Shown here: in pieces, positions 1 to 8,993 of the stretch
How the letters are laid out: each line of letters starts with the position of its first letter
How positions within the stretch are numbered: the first letter of the stretch is position 1
From: Microbacterium sp. Leaf320
Lineage (GTDB): Bacteria; Actinomycetota; Actinomycetes; Actinomycetales; Microbacteriaceae
Direction: 5' to 3'
Length of the DNA: 64,000 nucleotides
Assembly (NCBI RefSeq): GCF_001423485.1
Contig: NZ_LMOD01000004.1
Coordinates: forward strand, 310,001-374,000
Position numbers and translations under genes: made by a program
The notes under the pieces: generated by a model
Database searches by the model: none
What the model saw: the letters and a program-made list of their open reading frames with translations, nothing else
What the model was told of the DNA's origin: nothing

Positions 1-2428
1 AGCGCTGCTGCGATCGCACGCGGCCGAAGACGGCCGAGCCGGGCGCGATCTCGGCGCCACGGCCGATCTTCGTGCCGGGCGCGAGAGTGCTGCGCGCGCC
101 GATTGTGGCGTCGGCGCCGATACGGATGCCGCCGATGCGCACGGTGTCGCCGTCGATCCAGTAACCGGTGAGATCCACCTCCGGTTCGATCGACGCTCCG
201 GCGCCGATGTCGAGCATGCCGGTGATCGGAGGCACTGTGTGCAGGTCGACATCCTTGTGGATGCGGGCGCCGAGCGCTCGTGCGTAGTACACGACCCAGG
301 GGGCCCCGGCGAGTCCCACCGGGTCGACCTGCTGCGCGATCTGCTCGGCGAGCCAGAGACGCAGGTGAACTCCGCCGCCCCGGGGATAGTCTCCCGGGCG
401 GAGGCCTGTGAGCAGCAGACGGGCGGCGACCGCGGCGATCGTCATCTTGCCCAGGGGAGTCACGAAGATCAGCAGGCCGACGATGATCGTCCACACCGGA
501 ACGTCCGGCAGGAATTCGAAGCCCGGAGTCAGTCGCAGGATCCAGCTCGCGGTGAGCAGGAACAGCAGCCATCGGATGCCGGTGAACACGAACAGGGGCA
601 GACCGGCGATGGTCTGCACCCACTGCATGCGTCTGGGGGTGGGCGCCTGCTGGCTGAAGACCCTCTCCTCGGTGTGCTCGTCGTCTGCCTCATCATCGAC
701 GGCATCCGCCATCTGGCGCAGACGCGGCAGATCGTAGACGTCCGTCATCGTGAACTCGGGGGCGCGGGTGCGCAGTCGCGAGACCAGCTGCGCGGCGGCG
801 AGCGATCCACCGCCGAGCTGGAAGAAGTCGGCGTCCTCATCGCCGGGGCGGATGCCGAGAACCGCGAACCATTGCTCGGCGAGCCACGCAGCTGTGCCGG
901 ACAATGATGAATCGCCTGCGTCTCCCGCATCGAGGGGCCAGGGGAGTGCTGCCTTGTCGACCTTTCCGGACGTGCGCACCGGCAGGTCGTCGACGATCGC
1001 GAGCAGCGGAATGAGGGGTGCAGGCAGCGTGTCAGCGAGCTCGCCACGCGCCATCTGCCTGTCGAAGCCGTCATCGGGCACGACGTAGCCGACGAGGATC
1101 GACATGCCGGTCTCGGTCTTCTGCACGACCACTGTCGCGGCCGAGACCGAGGTCAGCGACTGCAGGGCGGCCTCGACCTCGCCGAGCTCGATCCGACGTC
1201 CGCCGATCTTGACCTGGTCGTCGGCGCGCCCCTGGAAGATCAGGCCCTCGGCTTCGAGACGCACGAGGTCTCCCGAGCGGTAGGCGCGGTCCCATCCGAG
1301 CGTGGGCATGGGCGCGTACTTCTCCGCATCCTTCGCCGGATCGAGGTAGCGGGCGAGACCCACCCCGCCGATGATGAGCTCGCCGACCTCGCCGTCGGCC
1401 ACCGAGAGGCCGTCGGCGTCGACGACGGCCAGGGACCATCCGTCCAGAGGCAGGCCGATGCGCACGGGACCTGTGCCATCCATGAGCGACGCGCACGCGA
1501 CGACCGTGGCTTCGGTCGGGCCGTAGGTGTTCCAGACCTCGCGACCGTCCGATGCCAGCCGCGCGACCAGTTCGGGCGGGCAAGCCTCGCCGCCGAAGAT
1601 CAGCAGGCGCACGTTCTCGATAGCATCCTGCGGCCACAGCGCCGCGAGCGTGGGGACGGTCGACACGACCGTGATGCCGTGCCCGAGCAACCACGGGCCG
1701 AGGTCTTCTCCCGAGCGCACGAGCGCTCGCGGCGCAGGCACCAGGCAGGCGCCGTGGCCCCACGCCAGCCACATCTCCTCGCACGACGCGTCGAAGGCGA
1801 CCGAGAGTCCCGCGAGCACGCGGTCTCCCGGTCCGAGCGGTGCCTCCTGCAGGAACAGACGCGCCTCAGCGTCGACGAACGCTGCGGCCGAGCGGTGCGA
1901 GACCGCGACGCCCTTGGGCACCCCGGTCGAGCCGGACGTGAAGATGATCCATGCGTCGTCCTCGATCGTCGGCGGGGTGACGATCGGGATCGCGGAAGTG
2001 CTGGGATGCGGATCCTCGCTGCCCAAGAGAGGAACTGCACCGGAGGCATCCGCCGGGTGGTAGCCGGTGTCGGTGATCATGCCAGCGATGCGGGCCTCGC
2101 CGAACACGAGGTCTGCGCGCTCCTGCGGGTCATCCGCATCGACAGGGACATACGCCGCACCCGCCGCCATCGCACCGAGGATCGCGATGTACAGATCGCG
2201 GCGTCCCGACGTCATCCTGATGCCGACGCGATCTCCTCGGCCGACACCGTGCTCGCGCAGCACGGCGGCCGTGCGCCAGACGCGCGCGAGCAGCTCCGCG
2301 TAGCTCAGGGCGCCGTCGGCGTCCTCGATGGCAGACGCGTCGGGATGCAGACCGGTCGTCTCGCGGAGGATGTCGATCAGCGTGCGGGGGAGCGGCGCCT
2401 CGGCGCGGCGGTCCAGCGCCTCCTGCAC
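1..2428 (-). CDS. Pls/PosA-like non-ribosomal peptide synthetase, 5' part (truncated by the window edge)
   Basis: The visible 809 residues have the layout of epsilon-poly-lysine synthetase: an adenylation domain (about 1-500) with core motif FTSGSTGVPKGVAVSH near residue 160, FDASCEEMW, YGPTEA and a C-terminal SGKVDK lysine; a carrier domain whose LGGGSL motif puts the phosphopantetheine serine at residue 542; then hydrophobic segments and the start of a left-handed beta-helix domain with hexapeptide-like repeats (GAGASIEP, GADATIGA, GRGAEIAP). In this family the enzyme is membrane-bound, and tandem C-terminal domains condense amino acids into short homopolymers without a thioesterase. S. albulus Pls is about 1,300 residues, so roughly 500 are missing here. 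The start is GTG at 2428 or TTG at 2440, the latter overlapping the upstream stop; no clear ribosome site separates them. The substrate cannot be read with confidence; a cationic residue is a guess. Confidence 0.88.
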   Translation of the reverse strand, partial: MQEALDRRAEAPLPRTLIDILRETTGLHPDASAIEDADGALSYAELLARVWRTAAVLREHGVGRGDRVGIRMTSGRRDLYIAILGAMAAGAAYVPVDADDPQERADLVFGEARIAGMITDTGYHPADASGAVPLLGSEDPHPSTSAIPIVTPPTIEDDAWIIFTSGSTGVPKGVAVSHRSAAAFVDAEARLFLQEAPLGPGDRVLAGLSVAFDASCEEMWLAWGHGACLVPAPRALVRSGEDLGPWLLGHGITVVSTVPTLAALWPQDAIENVRLLIFGGEACPPELVARLASDGREVWNTYGPTEATVVACASLMDGTGPVRIGLPLDGWSLAVVDADGLSVADGEVGELIIGGVGLARYLDPAKDAEKYAPMPTLGWDRAYRSGDLVRLEAEGLIFQGRADDQVKIGGRRIELGEVEAALQSLTSVSAATVVVQKTETGMSILVGYVVPDDGFDRQMARGELADTLPAPLIPLLAIVDDLPVRTSGKVDKAALPWPLDAGDAGDSSLSGTAAWLAEQWFAVLGIRPGDEDADFFQLGGGSLAAAQLVSRLRTRAPEFTMTDVYDLPRLRQMADAVDDEADDEHTEERVFSQQAPTPRRMQWVQTIAGLPLFVFTGIRWLLFLLTASWILRLTPGFEFLPDVPVWTIIVGLLIFVTPLGKMTIAAVAARLLLTGLRPGDYPRGGGVHLRLWLAEQIAQQVDPVGLAGAPWVVYYARALGARIHKDVDLHTVPPITGMLDIGAGASIEPEVDLTGYWIDGDTVRIGGIRIGADATIGARSTLAPGTKIGRGAEIAPGSAVFGRVRSQQR

Positions 2429-2429
2429 G

Positions 2430-3188
2430 TCAGTGCGCAAGAAGGTCGAGCAGAGCGGCCTTCGTCAGCCGCGAGTAGCCTGCGCGACCCTCGGCGCGCG
2501 CGCGGGCGCGGAGCTCGACGACCGTGAGATCGCTCAGGTCGTTCGCTGGGGCCGACGCCGGTGCGTCGGGCTTCGGCGTCGCAGTCCTGGTGGTGGCCGC
2601 CTTCTTCGCAGGACGAGCGGCAGGCGTCGCCGCGGTCGTGGGAGCAGGAGCGACCTTCGCTGCCTTCGGCGCGACTGCTGCTGTCTTCGGCGCGACTGCG
2701 GCCGTCTTCGGCGCGACTGCGGCCGTCTTCGGCGCGGGGGTCGTCGCGGCGGGCGACGAGAGAACGTCAGACCTGGTCGCTTCAGCCTTCTTCGTCGGCG
2801 AGGCCTTCTTCGCCTGCTTCTTCGCGCCTGGCTTCTTCGCGCCCGGCTTCTTCGCCTCGGACTTTTCGGGCTTCTTCGCCTCGGACTTCTTCGCCTCGGA
2901 CTTCTCGGCCTTCTTCTTGTCCGCCGTCTTCGGAGCCTGCAGCCGGGCAGCAGCCTCCTGCAGTCGCTCGGTGGCAGCAGTGGCCGACTTCGCGACCTTC
3001 TTGGGCTTGTCGGCGATCTTCTTCTTCGACGCCTTCGACGCATCCTTCGCGTCCTCGACCAGCGGCTTGAGCTTCTTGGCGTCCTTCTTCGGGAGGGACT
3101 TGATCAGCTTCTTCGCATCCTTCGCGGCATCCTTGGCGGCATCGAGGGCCGCCTCCGCGGTGCGCTGTGCAGGGGTCTTCTTGGCCAT
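2430..3188 (-). CDS. Lysine/alanine-rich histone H1-like protein with C-terminal Rho-N/SAP-like motif
   Basis: This 252-residue protein begins MAKKTPAQRTAEAALDAAKD and is mostly a K/A/P-rich low-complexity chain (KKSEAKKPEKSEAKK, KKPGAKKPGAKKQAKK, three APKTAAV repeats). That composition is typical of bacterial histone H1-like nucleoid proteins that bind DNA through charge. The last 35 residues (DLTVVELRARARAEG, then GYSRLTKAALLDLL) fit the short helix-extended-helix fold shared by Rho N-terminal and SAP domains, which bind nucleic acid. ATG at 3188 has a strong GGAGGAG site upstream. A TATCCT hexamer at 3239-3244 is a possible -10 element. The stop lies one base before the GTG of the Pls-like gene, so the two are probably co-transcribed. 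DNA compaction is the likely role; a link to poly-cation synthesis is only inferred. Confidence 0.82.
   Translation of the reverse strand: MAKKTPAQRTAEAALDAAKDAAKDAKKLIKSLPKKDAKKLKPLVEDAKDASKASKKKIADKPKKVAKSATAATERLQEAAARLQAPKTADKKKAEKSEAKKSEAKKPEKSEAKKPGAKKPGAKKQAKKASPTKKAEATRSDVLSSPAATTPAPKTAAVAPKTAAVAPKTAAVAPKAAKVAPAPTTAATPAARPAKKAATTRTATPKPDAPASAPANDLSDLTVVELRARARAEGRAGYSRLTKAALLDLLAH
2662..2738. repeat. In-frame 21-bp tandem repeat (about three copies)
   Basis: The 21-base unit encodes APKTAAV on the minus strand and is repeated about three times with few mismatches inside the histone-like gene. Being a multiple of three it keeps the frame, so copy number could vary between strains without breaking the protein. 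Confidence 0.75.
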
Positions 3189-3279
3189 GATCGGGTCTCC
3201 TCCGAATCCGGAGCGCGTCGGCTCGGGCGTTTGGGCAGAGGATACTCAGGCAAGGTGAACAATCGGTGCCGGGGCGCCT

Positions 3280-3327
3280 GTAACACGGCTGTCATATTCG
3301 GTCACACTTGCAACACAAATGTGATCC
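3280..3327. promoter_or_regulatory. Possible GlnR-like repeated half-sites upstream of the amino acid ABC operon
   Basis: GTAAC (3280), GTCAT (3291), GTCAC (3301), AACAC (3312) and GATCC (3323) recur every 10-11 bases. This resembles the alternating half-sites of actinobacterial GlnR boxes, and the downstream operon imports amino acids. The match is loose, and no glnR gene is visible here. Confidence 0.25.
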
Positions 3328-3425
3328 GCTGAGGGCGGCTGGCGGCACGTTCGGTCGGGTGGCGCATGTTTAGATGTTCTCCTACCCGTCCGTGGGAAAC
3401 ACACCCTCGTCCTTCAGGAGCTGAC

Positions 3426-4238
3426 ATGCAGCGTCGCAACATCATCGCCGGGATCGCGCTCGCCGCGACCGCCACCCTCGCCCTCGCAGGCTGTGCGACC
3501 GGGGCAGGTGCCGGATCCGGTGAGCCGGCGGCGGGCGACGAGTACGACCTCATCGAGGCCGGCACTCTGACGGTCTGCTCCGACATCCCTTACGCGCCCT
3601 TCGAATTCGAGGGCGGCGACAACGGCACCGGCTACACCGGCTTCGACATCGACCTGCTCGACGCGATCGCGAAGGAGCTCGACCTCACGCTCGCGGTGCA
3701 GGATGTCGGCTTCGACGCTCTGCAGTCGGGCACGACCCTCGCCGCCGGCCAGTGCGACATCGGTGCCTCCGCGATGACGATCACCGACGAGCGCAAGGCG
3801 AACATCGACTTCTCCGAGCCGTACTACGACTCGCTGCAGTCGCTGCTGGTCCGCACGGACTCCGGCATCGAGTCGATCGACGACCTGTCGGGCAAGAACG
3901 TCGGCGTGCAGCAGGGCACGACCGGTGAAGCGTACGCGACCGAGAACGCCGAAGGCGCGCAGCTCGTGCAGTACCCCTCCGACGGTGAGCTGTGGCCCGC
4001 CATGCAGGCAGGTCAGATCGACGCGATCCTGCAGGACCAGCCGGTGAACCTCGAGCACGAGAAGGCCGACAGTGCCTACAAGATCGTCGAGGAGTACGAG
4101 ACGGGCGAGTCCTACGGCTTCGCGTACGCGAAGGGCGAGAAGGACGCGCTGCGCGAGGCGATCGACGGCGCGCTGCAGGATCTGCGCGACAGCGGCGACT
4201 ACCAGACCATCTACGACACCTACTTCACCGCGAAGTAA
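3426..4238 (+). CDS. Polar amino acid ABC transporter, substrate-binding lipoprotein
   Basis: A 270-residue family 3 extracellular solute-binding protein (GlnH/FliY type). It has a lipoprotein signal with lipobox LAGC (Cys23), so it should be anchored outside the membrane. The mature part shows family features: LTVCSDIPYAPFEF, GYTGFDIDLLDAIAKELD, FSEPYYDS, LSGKNVGVQQGTTGE and a C-terminal lobe with YGFAYAKGEKDALREAIDGA. ATG at 3426 is chosen over an upstream in-frame ATG because it has CAGGAG six bases away and gives a proper signal peptide. It is followed by its permease and ATPase, completing a glutamine/glutamate-like importer. The exact amino acid is not certain. Confidence 0.93.
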   Translation: MQRRNIIAGIALAATATLALAGCATGAGAGSGEPAAGDEYDLIEAGTLTVCSDIPYAPFEFEGGDNGTGYTGFDIDLLDAIAKELDLTLAVQDVGFDALQSGTTLAAGQCDIGASAMTITDERKANIDFSEPYYDSLQSLLVRTDSGIESIDDLSGKNVGVQQGTTGEAYATENAEGAQLVQYPSDGELWPAMQAGQIDAILQDQPVNLEHEKADSAYKIVEEYETGESYGFAYAKGEKDALREAIDGALQDLRDSGDYQTIYDTYFTAK

Positions 4239-4272
4239 TCGGCGAGCCAGGTAGAGCAGGGAGACCTTGACA

Positions 4273-5070
4273 ATGGCGTTGAGGCGCACCACGAAGAGCA
4301 AGCTGTACCGCTACACCGTCTATGTGGTGCTGATCGCGGTCGCCGTCTGGCTGATCGTCAGCACCGACTGGCCGCGTATCGCGCAGCTGTACTTCAATCC
4401 GGAGATCGCGGCGAAGATGCTCCCGGGCATCATCACGACCGCGCTCGTGAACACGCTGTGGTTCACGGCCGTCGCGTTCGCCGGCGGCCTGCTGCTCGGC
4501 GTCGTGCTGGCGCTGCTGAAGCTGTCGAGCATCGGGCCCTTCCGATGGATCGCGACGGCGTGGATCGAGCTGTTCCGTGGGCTTCCCGCGATCCTCACGA
4601 TCTTCGCCATCGCCTTCATCCTGCCGATCGGACTCGGCGTGCCGGGAACGAAGCTCGGCGGACCGGTGGTGCTCGGCTTGATCGGTCTGATCCTGGTGGC
4701 ATCGGCCTACATGGCCGAGACCATCCGGGCGGGCATCCAGGCGGTTCCCAAGGGACAGACGGAGGCGGCTCGCTCTCTCGGCATGTCTCCCATGAAGACG
4801 ACCTTCTGGATCGTGGTCCCTCAGGGATTCCGCATCATCATCCCGCCGCTGACGAACGAGTTCGTGCTGCTGCTGAAGGACACCTCGCTGCTCTTCGTCG
4901 CAGGGTCCTTCATCTGGTCGAAGGAGCTGACGAACTTCGCCCGTGACGCGAGCACGCAGAACGCGAACGGCACGCCGCTGATCATGGCGGCGGCGCTCTA
5001 CCTGATCGTCACGATCCCCCTCACGCGCTTCAGTGCGTACCTGGAACGAAGGATGTCGAGGCAGCGATGA
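4273..5070 (+). CDS. Amino acid ABC transporter permease (HisM/GlnP family)
   Basis: A 265-residue integral membrane protein with a first hydrophobic segment at about 15-30 and several more. The cytoplasmic EAA loop, which docks on the ATPase, is clear: [21 protein letters not shown] starting near residue 164 and ending in a conserved PQ-F/R stretch. ATG at 4273 lies about nine bases after AGGGAGA; an in-frame TTG six bases upstream would be too close to that site. Its stop overlaps the ATG of the ATPase gene by four bases (ATGA), which implies translational coupling. One permease is present, so it probably works as a homodimer. Confidence 0.93.
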   Translation: MALRRTTKSKLYRYTVYVVLIAVAVWLIVSTDWPRIAQLYFNPEIAAKMLPGIITTALVNTLWFTAVAFAGGLLLGVVLALLKLSSIGPFRWIATAWIELFRGLPAILTIFAIAFILPIGLGVPGTKLGGPVVLGLIGLILVASAYMAETIRAGIQAVPKGQTEAARSLGMSPMKTTFWIVVPQGFRIIIPPLTNEFVLLLKDTSLLFVAGSFIWSKELTNFARDASTQNANGTPLIMAAALYLIVTIPLTRFSAYLERRMSRQR

Positions 5071-5822
5071 TCACCGATCTGATTGACGTCCACGCACCCG
5101 CGATCGACCTGCAGGGGCTCGTGAAGAGCTTCGGTGACAACGAGGTGCTCAAGGGCATCGACCTCACCGTCACAAAGGGCGAGGTGGTCTGCATCATCGG
5201 CCCGTCGGGTTCCGGAAAATCGACGCTGCTGCGCTCGGTGAACCTGCTCGAGGAGCCGACCGGCGGCAAGGTGCTCATCGAGGGCATCGACATCACCGAT
5301 CCCGACGTCGACATCGACCGCGTGCGCACGCGCATCGGCATGGTGTTCCAGAGCTTCAACCTCTTCCCGCACCTCGACGTGATGGGCAACCTCATGATCG
5401 CGCAGCAGCGCGTGAAGAAGCGCTCCAAGGCCGAGGCCGAGCGGGTCGCGAAGGAGATGCTCGGTCGCGTCGGGCTCGCCGAGAAGGCGGACGCGTTCCC
5501 CGGTCATCTCTCGGGTGGTCAGCAGCAGCGCGTCGCGATCGCGCGAGCGCTGTGCATGAACCCCGACATGATGCTGTTCGACGAGCCGACGTCTGCGCTC
5601 GACCCCGAACTGGTCGGCGAGGTGCTGCAGGTGATGCGCTCGCTCGCCGATGAGGGAATGACGATGCTCGTCGTCACGCACGAGATGGGCTTCGCCCGCG
5701 AGGTCGGATCGCGTCTGATCTTCATGGACGGCGGCCACATCGTCGAAGAGGGCGACCCGCGCGAGGTGCTCGCCAACCCGCAGCATCCGCGTACCCAGGA
5801 CTTCCTGGCTCGGGTGCTCTGA
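5067..5822 (+). CDS. Amino acid ABC transporter ATP-binding protein (GlnQ family)
   Basis: A 251-residue ABC ATPase with every catalytic motif: Walker [10 protein letters not shown] at 45-53, Q-loop [13 protein letters not shown] near 94, signature [15 protein letters not shown] from 149, Walker [13 protein letters not shown] at 169-180, and a switch histidine in [12 protein letters not shown]. The FNLFPH and HEMGFAREV variants are typical of polar amino acid importers. It energises the permease encoded just upstream. The operon ends in a strong hairpin about 20 bases after the stop. Confidence 0.95.
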   Translation: MITDLIDVHAPAIDLQGLVKSFGDNEVLKGIDLTVTKGEVVCIIGPSGSGKSTLLRSVNLLEEPTGGKVLIEGIDITDPDVDIDRVRTRIGMVFQSFNLFPHLDVMGNLMIAQQRVKKRSKAEAERVAKEMLGRVGLAEKADAFPGHLSGGQQQRVAIARALCMNPDMMLFDEPTSALDPELVGEVLQVMRSLADEGMTMLVVTHEMGFAREVGSRLIFMDGGHIVEEGDPREVLANPQHPRTQDFLARVL

Positions 5823-5841
5823 GTTCGCGGTCGCACGACCT

Positions 5842-5898
5842 GCTTCATACGACGACCCCCTCCCGCTGAGTCAGCAGGAGGGGGTCTTCGTATGAAGC
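5842..5898. terminator. Bidirectional stem-loop terminator
   Basis: An 11-bp outer stem (GCTTCATACGA with TCGTATGAAGC) encloses a 9-bp G/C-rich stem and a small inner stem. It lies between convergent genes, so it can serve both the ABC operon and the YegP gene. Confidence 0.8.
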
Positions 5899-5911
5899 GT
5901 GGGGTGGCGCG

Positions 5912-6088
5912 TCAGGCCTCGACGACCTCGGCATCCGCAGCGTTGCGGCGGACGGAGTCGATGCCGTTCAACGCGGCGGACTTCGAGGAGTAGCCCTCGC
6001 TGATCGCGATGACCTCGCCGTTGCCCGACTTGAGGCGGAACCGGTACTCGCCGGACTTGTCGGTGTACAGCTCGAACTTGCCTGCCAT
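5912..6088 (-). CDS. YegP/DUF1508 family protein
   Basis: A 58-residue protein beginning MAGKFELYTDKSGEYRFRLK and containing GEVIAISEGYSSKSAALNGI followed by SVRRNAADAEVVE. This is one YegP repeat, a small beta-beta-beta-alpha fold often found in tandem pairs; here there is a single copy. The molecular function is not established for the family. An AAAGGA ribosome site lies about eight bases before the ATG. It faces the ABC operon across a shared terminator and is separated from the next minus-strand gene by 87 bases. Confidence 0.85.
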   Translation of the reverse strand: MAGKFELYTDKSGEYRFRLKSGNGEVIAISEGYSSKSAALNGIDSVRRNAADAEVVEA

Positions 6089-6175
6089 GAGGCGTCCTTT
6101 CTCTGCCGAATCGAGGGAGAGATGCCCTCGAGCATCACGGTATCCCGGAGTACTGGCCCGGGGCTAGAGGGTGAT

Positions 6176-7255
6176 TCAGCCCCGAGGATGCACGGCCACG
6201 GGCTCCGGCGCGACAGCGATCCGCACCCGGTCACCGAATGCCGGGTGGATGCCGGGGGAGTGCTGCAGACGCACCAGCTCACCGGATTCCGTGCGGACGA
6301 GCGTGCGCCGCATGCTGCCCAGGAACGTGCTCTCCTGCACGAGCGCGTCGGTCGCGGCATCCGCCTCGGACGCGAAGTGCACGTTCTCGGGGCGCAGATA
6401 GACGTCGACGGGGCCGTCGGCCGGCGACTGCAGGGGCAACCGCTGCCCCCACACCACGACATGATCGCCATCGGCGACGCCCGAGACGACGCTCGAGAGG
6501 CCGACGAAGGCGGCGACACCCGCCGTCGACGGAGTCGTGTAGAGCTGCTCAGGCGTGCCGATCTGCTCGATGGTCCCTGCGTTCATCACGGCGATCCGAT
6601 CGGAGACGGCCAGCGCCTCCTCCTGGTCGTGGGTCACGAAGACGGTGGTGATGCCGAGGCGCAGCTGAATGCGGCGGATCTCATCACGCAGCTGCACGCG
6701 CACCTTCGCGTCGAGTGCCGACAACGGCTCGTCGAGCAGCAGCACCTTCGGTTCGGTCACGAGTGCGCGCGCGAGCGCCACGCGCTGCTGCTGACCACCG
6801 GAGAGCTGATGGGGAAAGCGGTCAGCGAAGTCGGTGAGGCCGACGAGCGCCAGGGCGTCAAGCGCGCGTTTCGCGGCCTCGCTCTTTCCGACGCCTCGCC
6901 GACGCAACCCGAATGCCGTGTTCTCCGCGACACGGAGGTGCGGGAACAGCGAGTACGACTGGAACACCATGCCGATGTCGCGCTTGTTCGTGGGCACCCG
7001 AGAGACGTCTCCGCCGTCGAGCAGCACCGCGCCGCTGTCGAGCCCTTCGAGACCGGCGAGCACCCGCAGGAGCGTGGTCTTTCCGCACCCTGACGGGCCG
7101 AGCAGCGACACGAACTCACCGGGCGCGATGTCGAGGTCGACCCCGTGCAGCACGGTGGTGCCCGAGTAGCTCTTCACGATGCCCTGCAACTGCACGCGTG
7201 TGCCTTCGCCCGCCTCGGCGAGCAGCATGTTGTCGGCGGTCTGGGGGAGGGTCAT
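6176..7255 (-). CDS. ABC transporter ATP-binding protein (PotA/FbpC type)
   Basis: A 359-residue importer ATPase. Walker A GPSGCGKTT is at 53-61, Q-loop VFQSYSLFPHLRV near 97, signature [15 protein letters not shown] from 151, and Walker B VLLLDEPLSALD at 171-182. A C-terminal region after about 235 (IGTPEQLYTTPST, then VYLRPENVHF) fits the TOBE domain that follows the NBD in PotA/FbpC/ThiQ-like proteins. It is the last gene of the operon; its ATG overlaps the upstream permease stop (ATGA). The long open frame upstream is not used. Substrate class is spermidine/putrescine, iron or a similar small solute; motifs do not decide. Confidence 0.93.
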   Translation of the reverse strand: MTLPQTADNMLLAEAGEGTRVQLQGIVKSYSGTTVLHGVDLDIAPGEFVSLLGPSGCGKTTLLRVLAGLEGLDSGAVLLDGGDVSRVPTNKRDIGMVFQSYSLFPHLRVAENTAFGLRRRGVGKSEAAKRALDALALVGLTDFADRFPHQLSGGQQQRVALARALVTEPKVLLLDEPLSALDAKVRVQLRDEIRRIQLRLGITTVFVTHDQEEALAVSDRIAVMNAGTIEQIGTPEQLYTTPSTAGVAAFVGLSSVVSGVADGDHVVVWGQRLPLQSPADGPVDVYLRPENVHFASEADAATDALVQESTFLGSMRRTLVRTESGELVRLQHSPGIHPAFGDRVRIAVAPEPVAVHPRG

Positions 7256-8046
7256 GAGCGGGCCTTTCCGGTGCCGCGAGCGACGCGGCCGATGAGGAGG
7301 AGCAGCAGGAAGACGAACAGCAGCGCCAGCAGGGTGAAGATCGCCGGAGCATAGGGGTCCTGCTTCTGCACGACGACCATGGCCGTCTGGAACACCTGAC
7401 GGTTCAGGAGGGAGGCGATCGTGAACTCGCCGAGCACCACGGCGATCGAGATCAATGAGGCCGCGAGCAGACCCTGGCGGAGGTTCGGGGCGAGCACCTT
7501 CAGCACCACCGTCGGCCAGCTCGCGCCGAGTGAGCGAGCGGCCTCCGCGAGGGTGCGCAGGTCGGCCGCATCGATGGACGCCTGGATCGACCGGTATGCG
7601 AAGGGCAGCACGGTGATGCCGTAGGCGAAGGCCAGCGTCCAGGTGCCCGTGCCGAGGGCACGGCCGATCTGCAGGTAGATCGGGGCGAGACCGACGACGA
7701 GCACGATCGCGGGGATCGAGATCGGCAGCAGCGCGGCGAACTCGAAGAACGGCTTGAGCTTCGCGAAGCGGAGGTTCACCAGGATCATCGTCGGTGCGAG
7801 CAGCAGGAGCACGATCGCGACCGTGACCACGGCGAGGATGAGCGAGTTGCCGAGACCCATCCAGATCGGCTTGATAGCTGCCGATTTGGCGGGGTCGAAC
7901 AGCGCGAACCACCGCTCGAGGCCGAGGGTTCCGTCGGTCTGGCGCAGTGTGTAGAGGAATGTCGAGGCCAGCGGAATGGCGAAGAAGGCGCCGACGGCGA
8001 TGCCGATGATCCAGCGGGTCGCGAGAGAAGGGCCGAGACGGTTCAT
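7252..8046 (-). CDS. ABC transporter permease, second subunit (PotC-like)
   Basis: A 264-residue membrane protein beginning MNRLGPSLATRWIIGIAVGA with about six hydrophobic segments. The EAA loop (EAARSLGASWPTVVLKVLAPN) marks it as a binding-protein-dependent permease. ATG at 8046 overlaps the stop of the first permease, and its own stop overlaps the ATPase start, so all genes of this importer appear translationally coupled. In-frame sequence upstream of 8046 lies inside the previous gene and is not counted. Confidence 0.92.
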   Translation of the reverse strand: MNRLGPSLATRWIIGIAVGAFFAIPLASTFLYTLRQTDGTLGLERWFALFDPAKSAAIKPIWMGLGNSLILAVVTVAIVLLLLAPTMILVNLRFAKLKPFFEFAALLPISIPAIVLVVGLAPIYLQIGRALGTGTWTLAFAYGITVLPFAYRSIQASIDAADLRTLAEAARSLGASWPTVVLKVLAPNLRQGLLAASLISIAVVLGEFTIASLLNRQVFQTAMVVVQKQDPYAPAIFTLLALLFVFLLLLLIGRVARGTGKARS

Positions 8047-8993
8047 GACTGCCACCTCGCGGCTCGTCGCTGGATCATCGAGTACAGGGCCATGACGACT
8101 CCGACGATCACGATCATGCCGAGCGCGAGTGCACCGGCCAGGTTCTCGCGGCCGAGCACGGTTTCGCTCGTGAGCGCGGCCCGGATCTGCAGTGGGACGA
8201 TCTGCGCGCCCTGGCTCGCGAGGGCGGCAGCGGTGGCGTACGACGAGAACGCGTTCGCGAACAACAGAAGCAGGCTCGCGAGGAACGAGGGTGCGAGCAC
8301 CGGGATGCCGATGCGCAGCCAGAAGCTGGAGCGTGTGCCGCCGAGCGTGAGGTTCGCCTCGGCCCACTGCGGCTTGAGGGCGGCGAGGGCAGGCATGAAC
8401 GTGATCACCATGAGGGGGATCTGGAAGTAGATGTACGGCAGGATGAGCCCTGGGAGTTCGTAGAGCCAGGTGCCGTTCGCGAAGATGTCGACGCCCAGGT
8501 CGTCTTTGAGGAATAGCGTGACCACTCCCTGGATGCCGATCGTCGCGATGAACGCGAACGCGAGCATCACTCCACCGAACTGGGCGAGCACGCCGGCCGC
8601 GGCATCCACGGTCGAGCGCACCGCCCCGTCCGGGTTCATGCCGAGCAGGGCATAGCAGACGAGAGCGCCGACGATCGCACCGACGACGGCGGTCAGCAGC
8701 GACAGCCCGGCGGAGTTCGCGAACGTGTTGAGGACGACGGGATCACCGAGAGCGGAGACGTTCGACCAGGTGAACGAGCCGTCTTCCGTGAAGAAGCCGG
8801 ACCCGATCGCGAGGATCGTCGGCACGGCGAGGAACAGCAGAACGTACGCGGCGAACGGCGCCAGACCGAGCCACGCGATGGACGGCGCGGAGCGCTGGGC
8901 CCGCGACGATGTCGCGGGCCCAGCGCCGTGCGCTGCGGGGGAGACGGGGGCGGATGCCGTGGCATCCGCCCCCGCTGCGGTGGCAGTGGTCAC
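8043..8993 (-). CDS. ABC transporter permease, first subunit (PotB-like)
   Basis: A 316-residue permease. The first 40 residues are Ala/Thr/Pro-rich and probably a disordered cytoplasmic tail; membrane segments start near IAWLGLAPFAAYVLLFLAVP. The EAA-like loop is EANLTLGGTRSSFWLRIGIPV. GTG at 8993 overlaps the stop of the substrate-binding gene (GTGA), which fixes the start. It pairs with the following permease to form the channel heterodimer. Confidence 0.9.
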   Translation of the reverse strand: MTTATAAGADATASAPVSPAAHGAGPATSSRAQRSAPSIAWLGLAPFAAYVLLFLAVPTILAIGSGFFTEDGSFTWSNVSALGDPVVLNTFANSAGLSLLTAVVGAIVGALVCYALLGMNPDGAVRSTVDAAAGVLAQFGGVMLAFAFIATIGIQGVVTLFLKDDLGVDIFANGTWLYELPGLILPYIYFQIPLMVITFMPALAALKPQWAEANLTLGGTRSSFWLRIGIPVLAPSFLASLLLLFANAFSSYATAAALASQGAQIVPLQIRAALTSETVLGRENLAGALALGMIVIVGVVMALYSMIQRRAARWQS

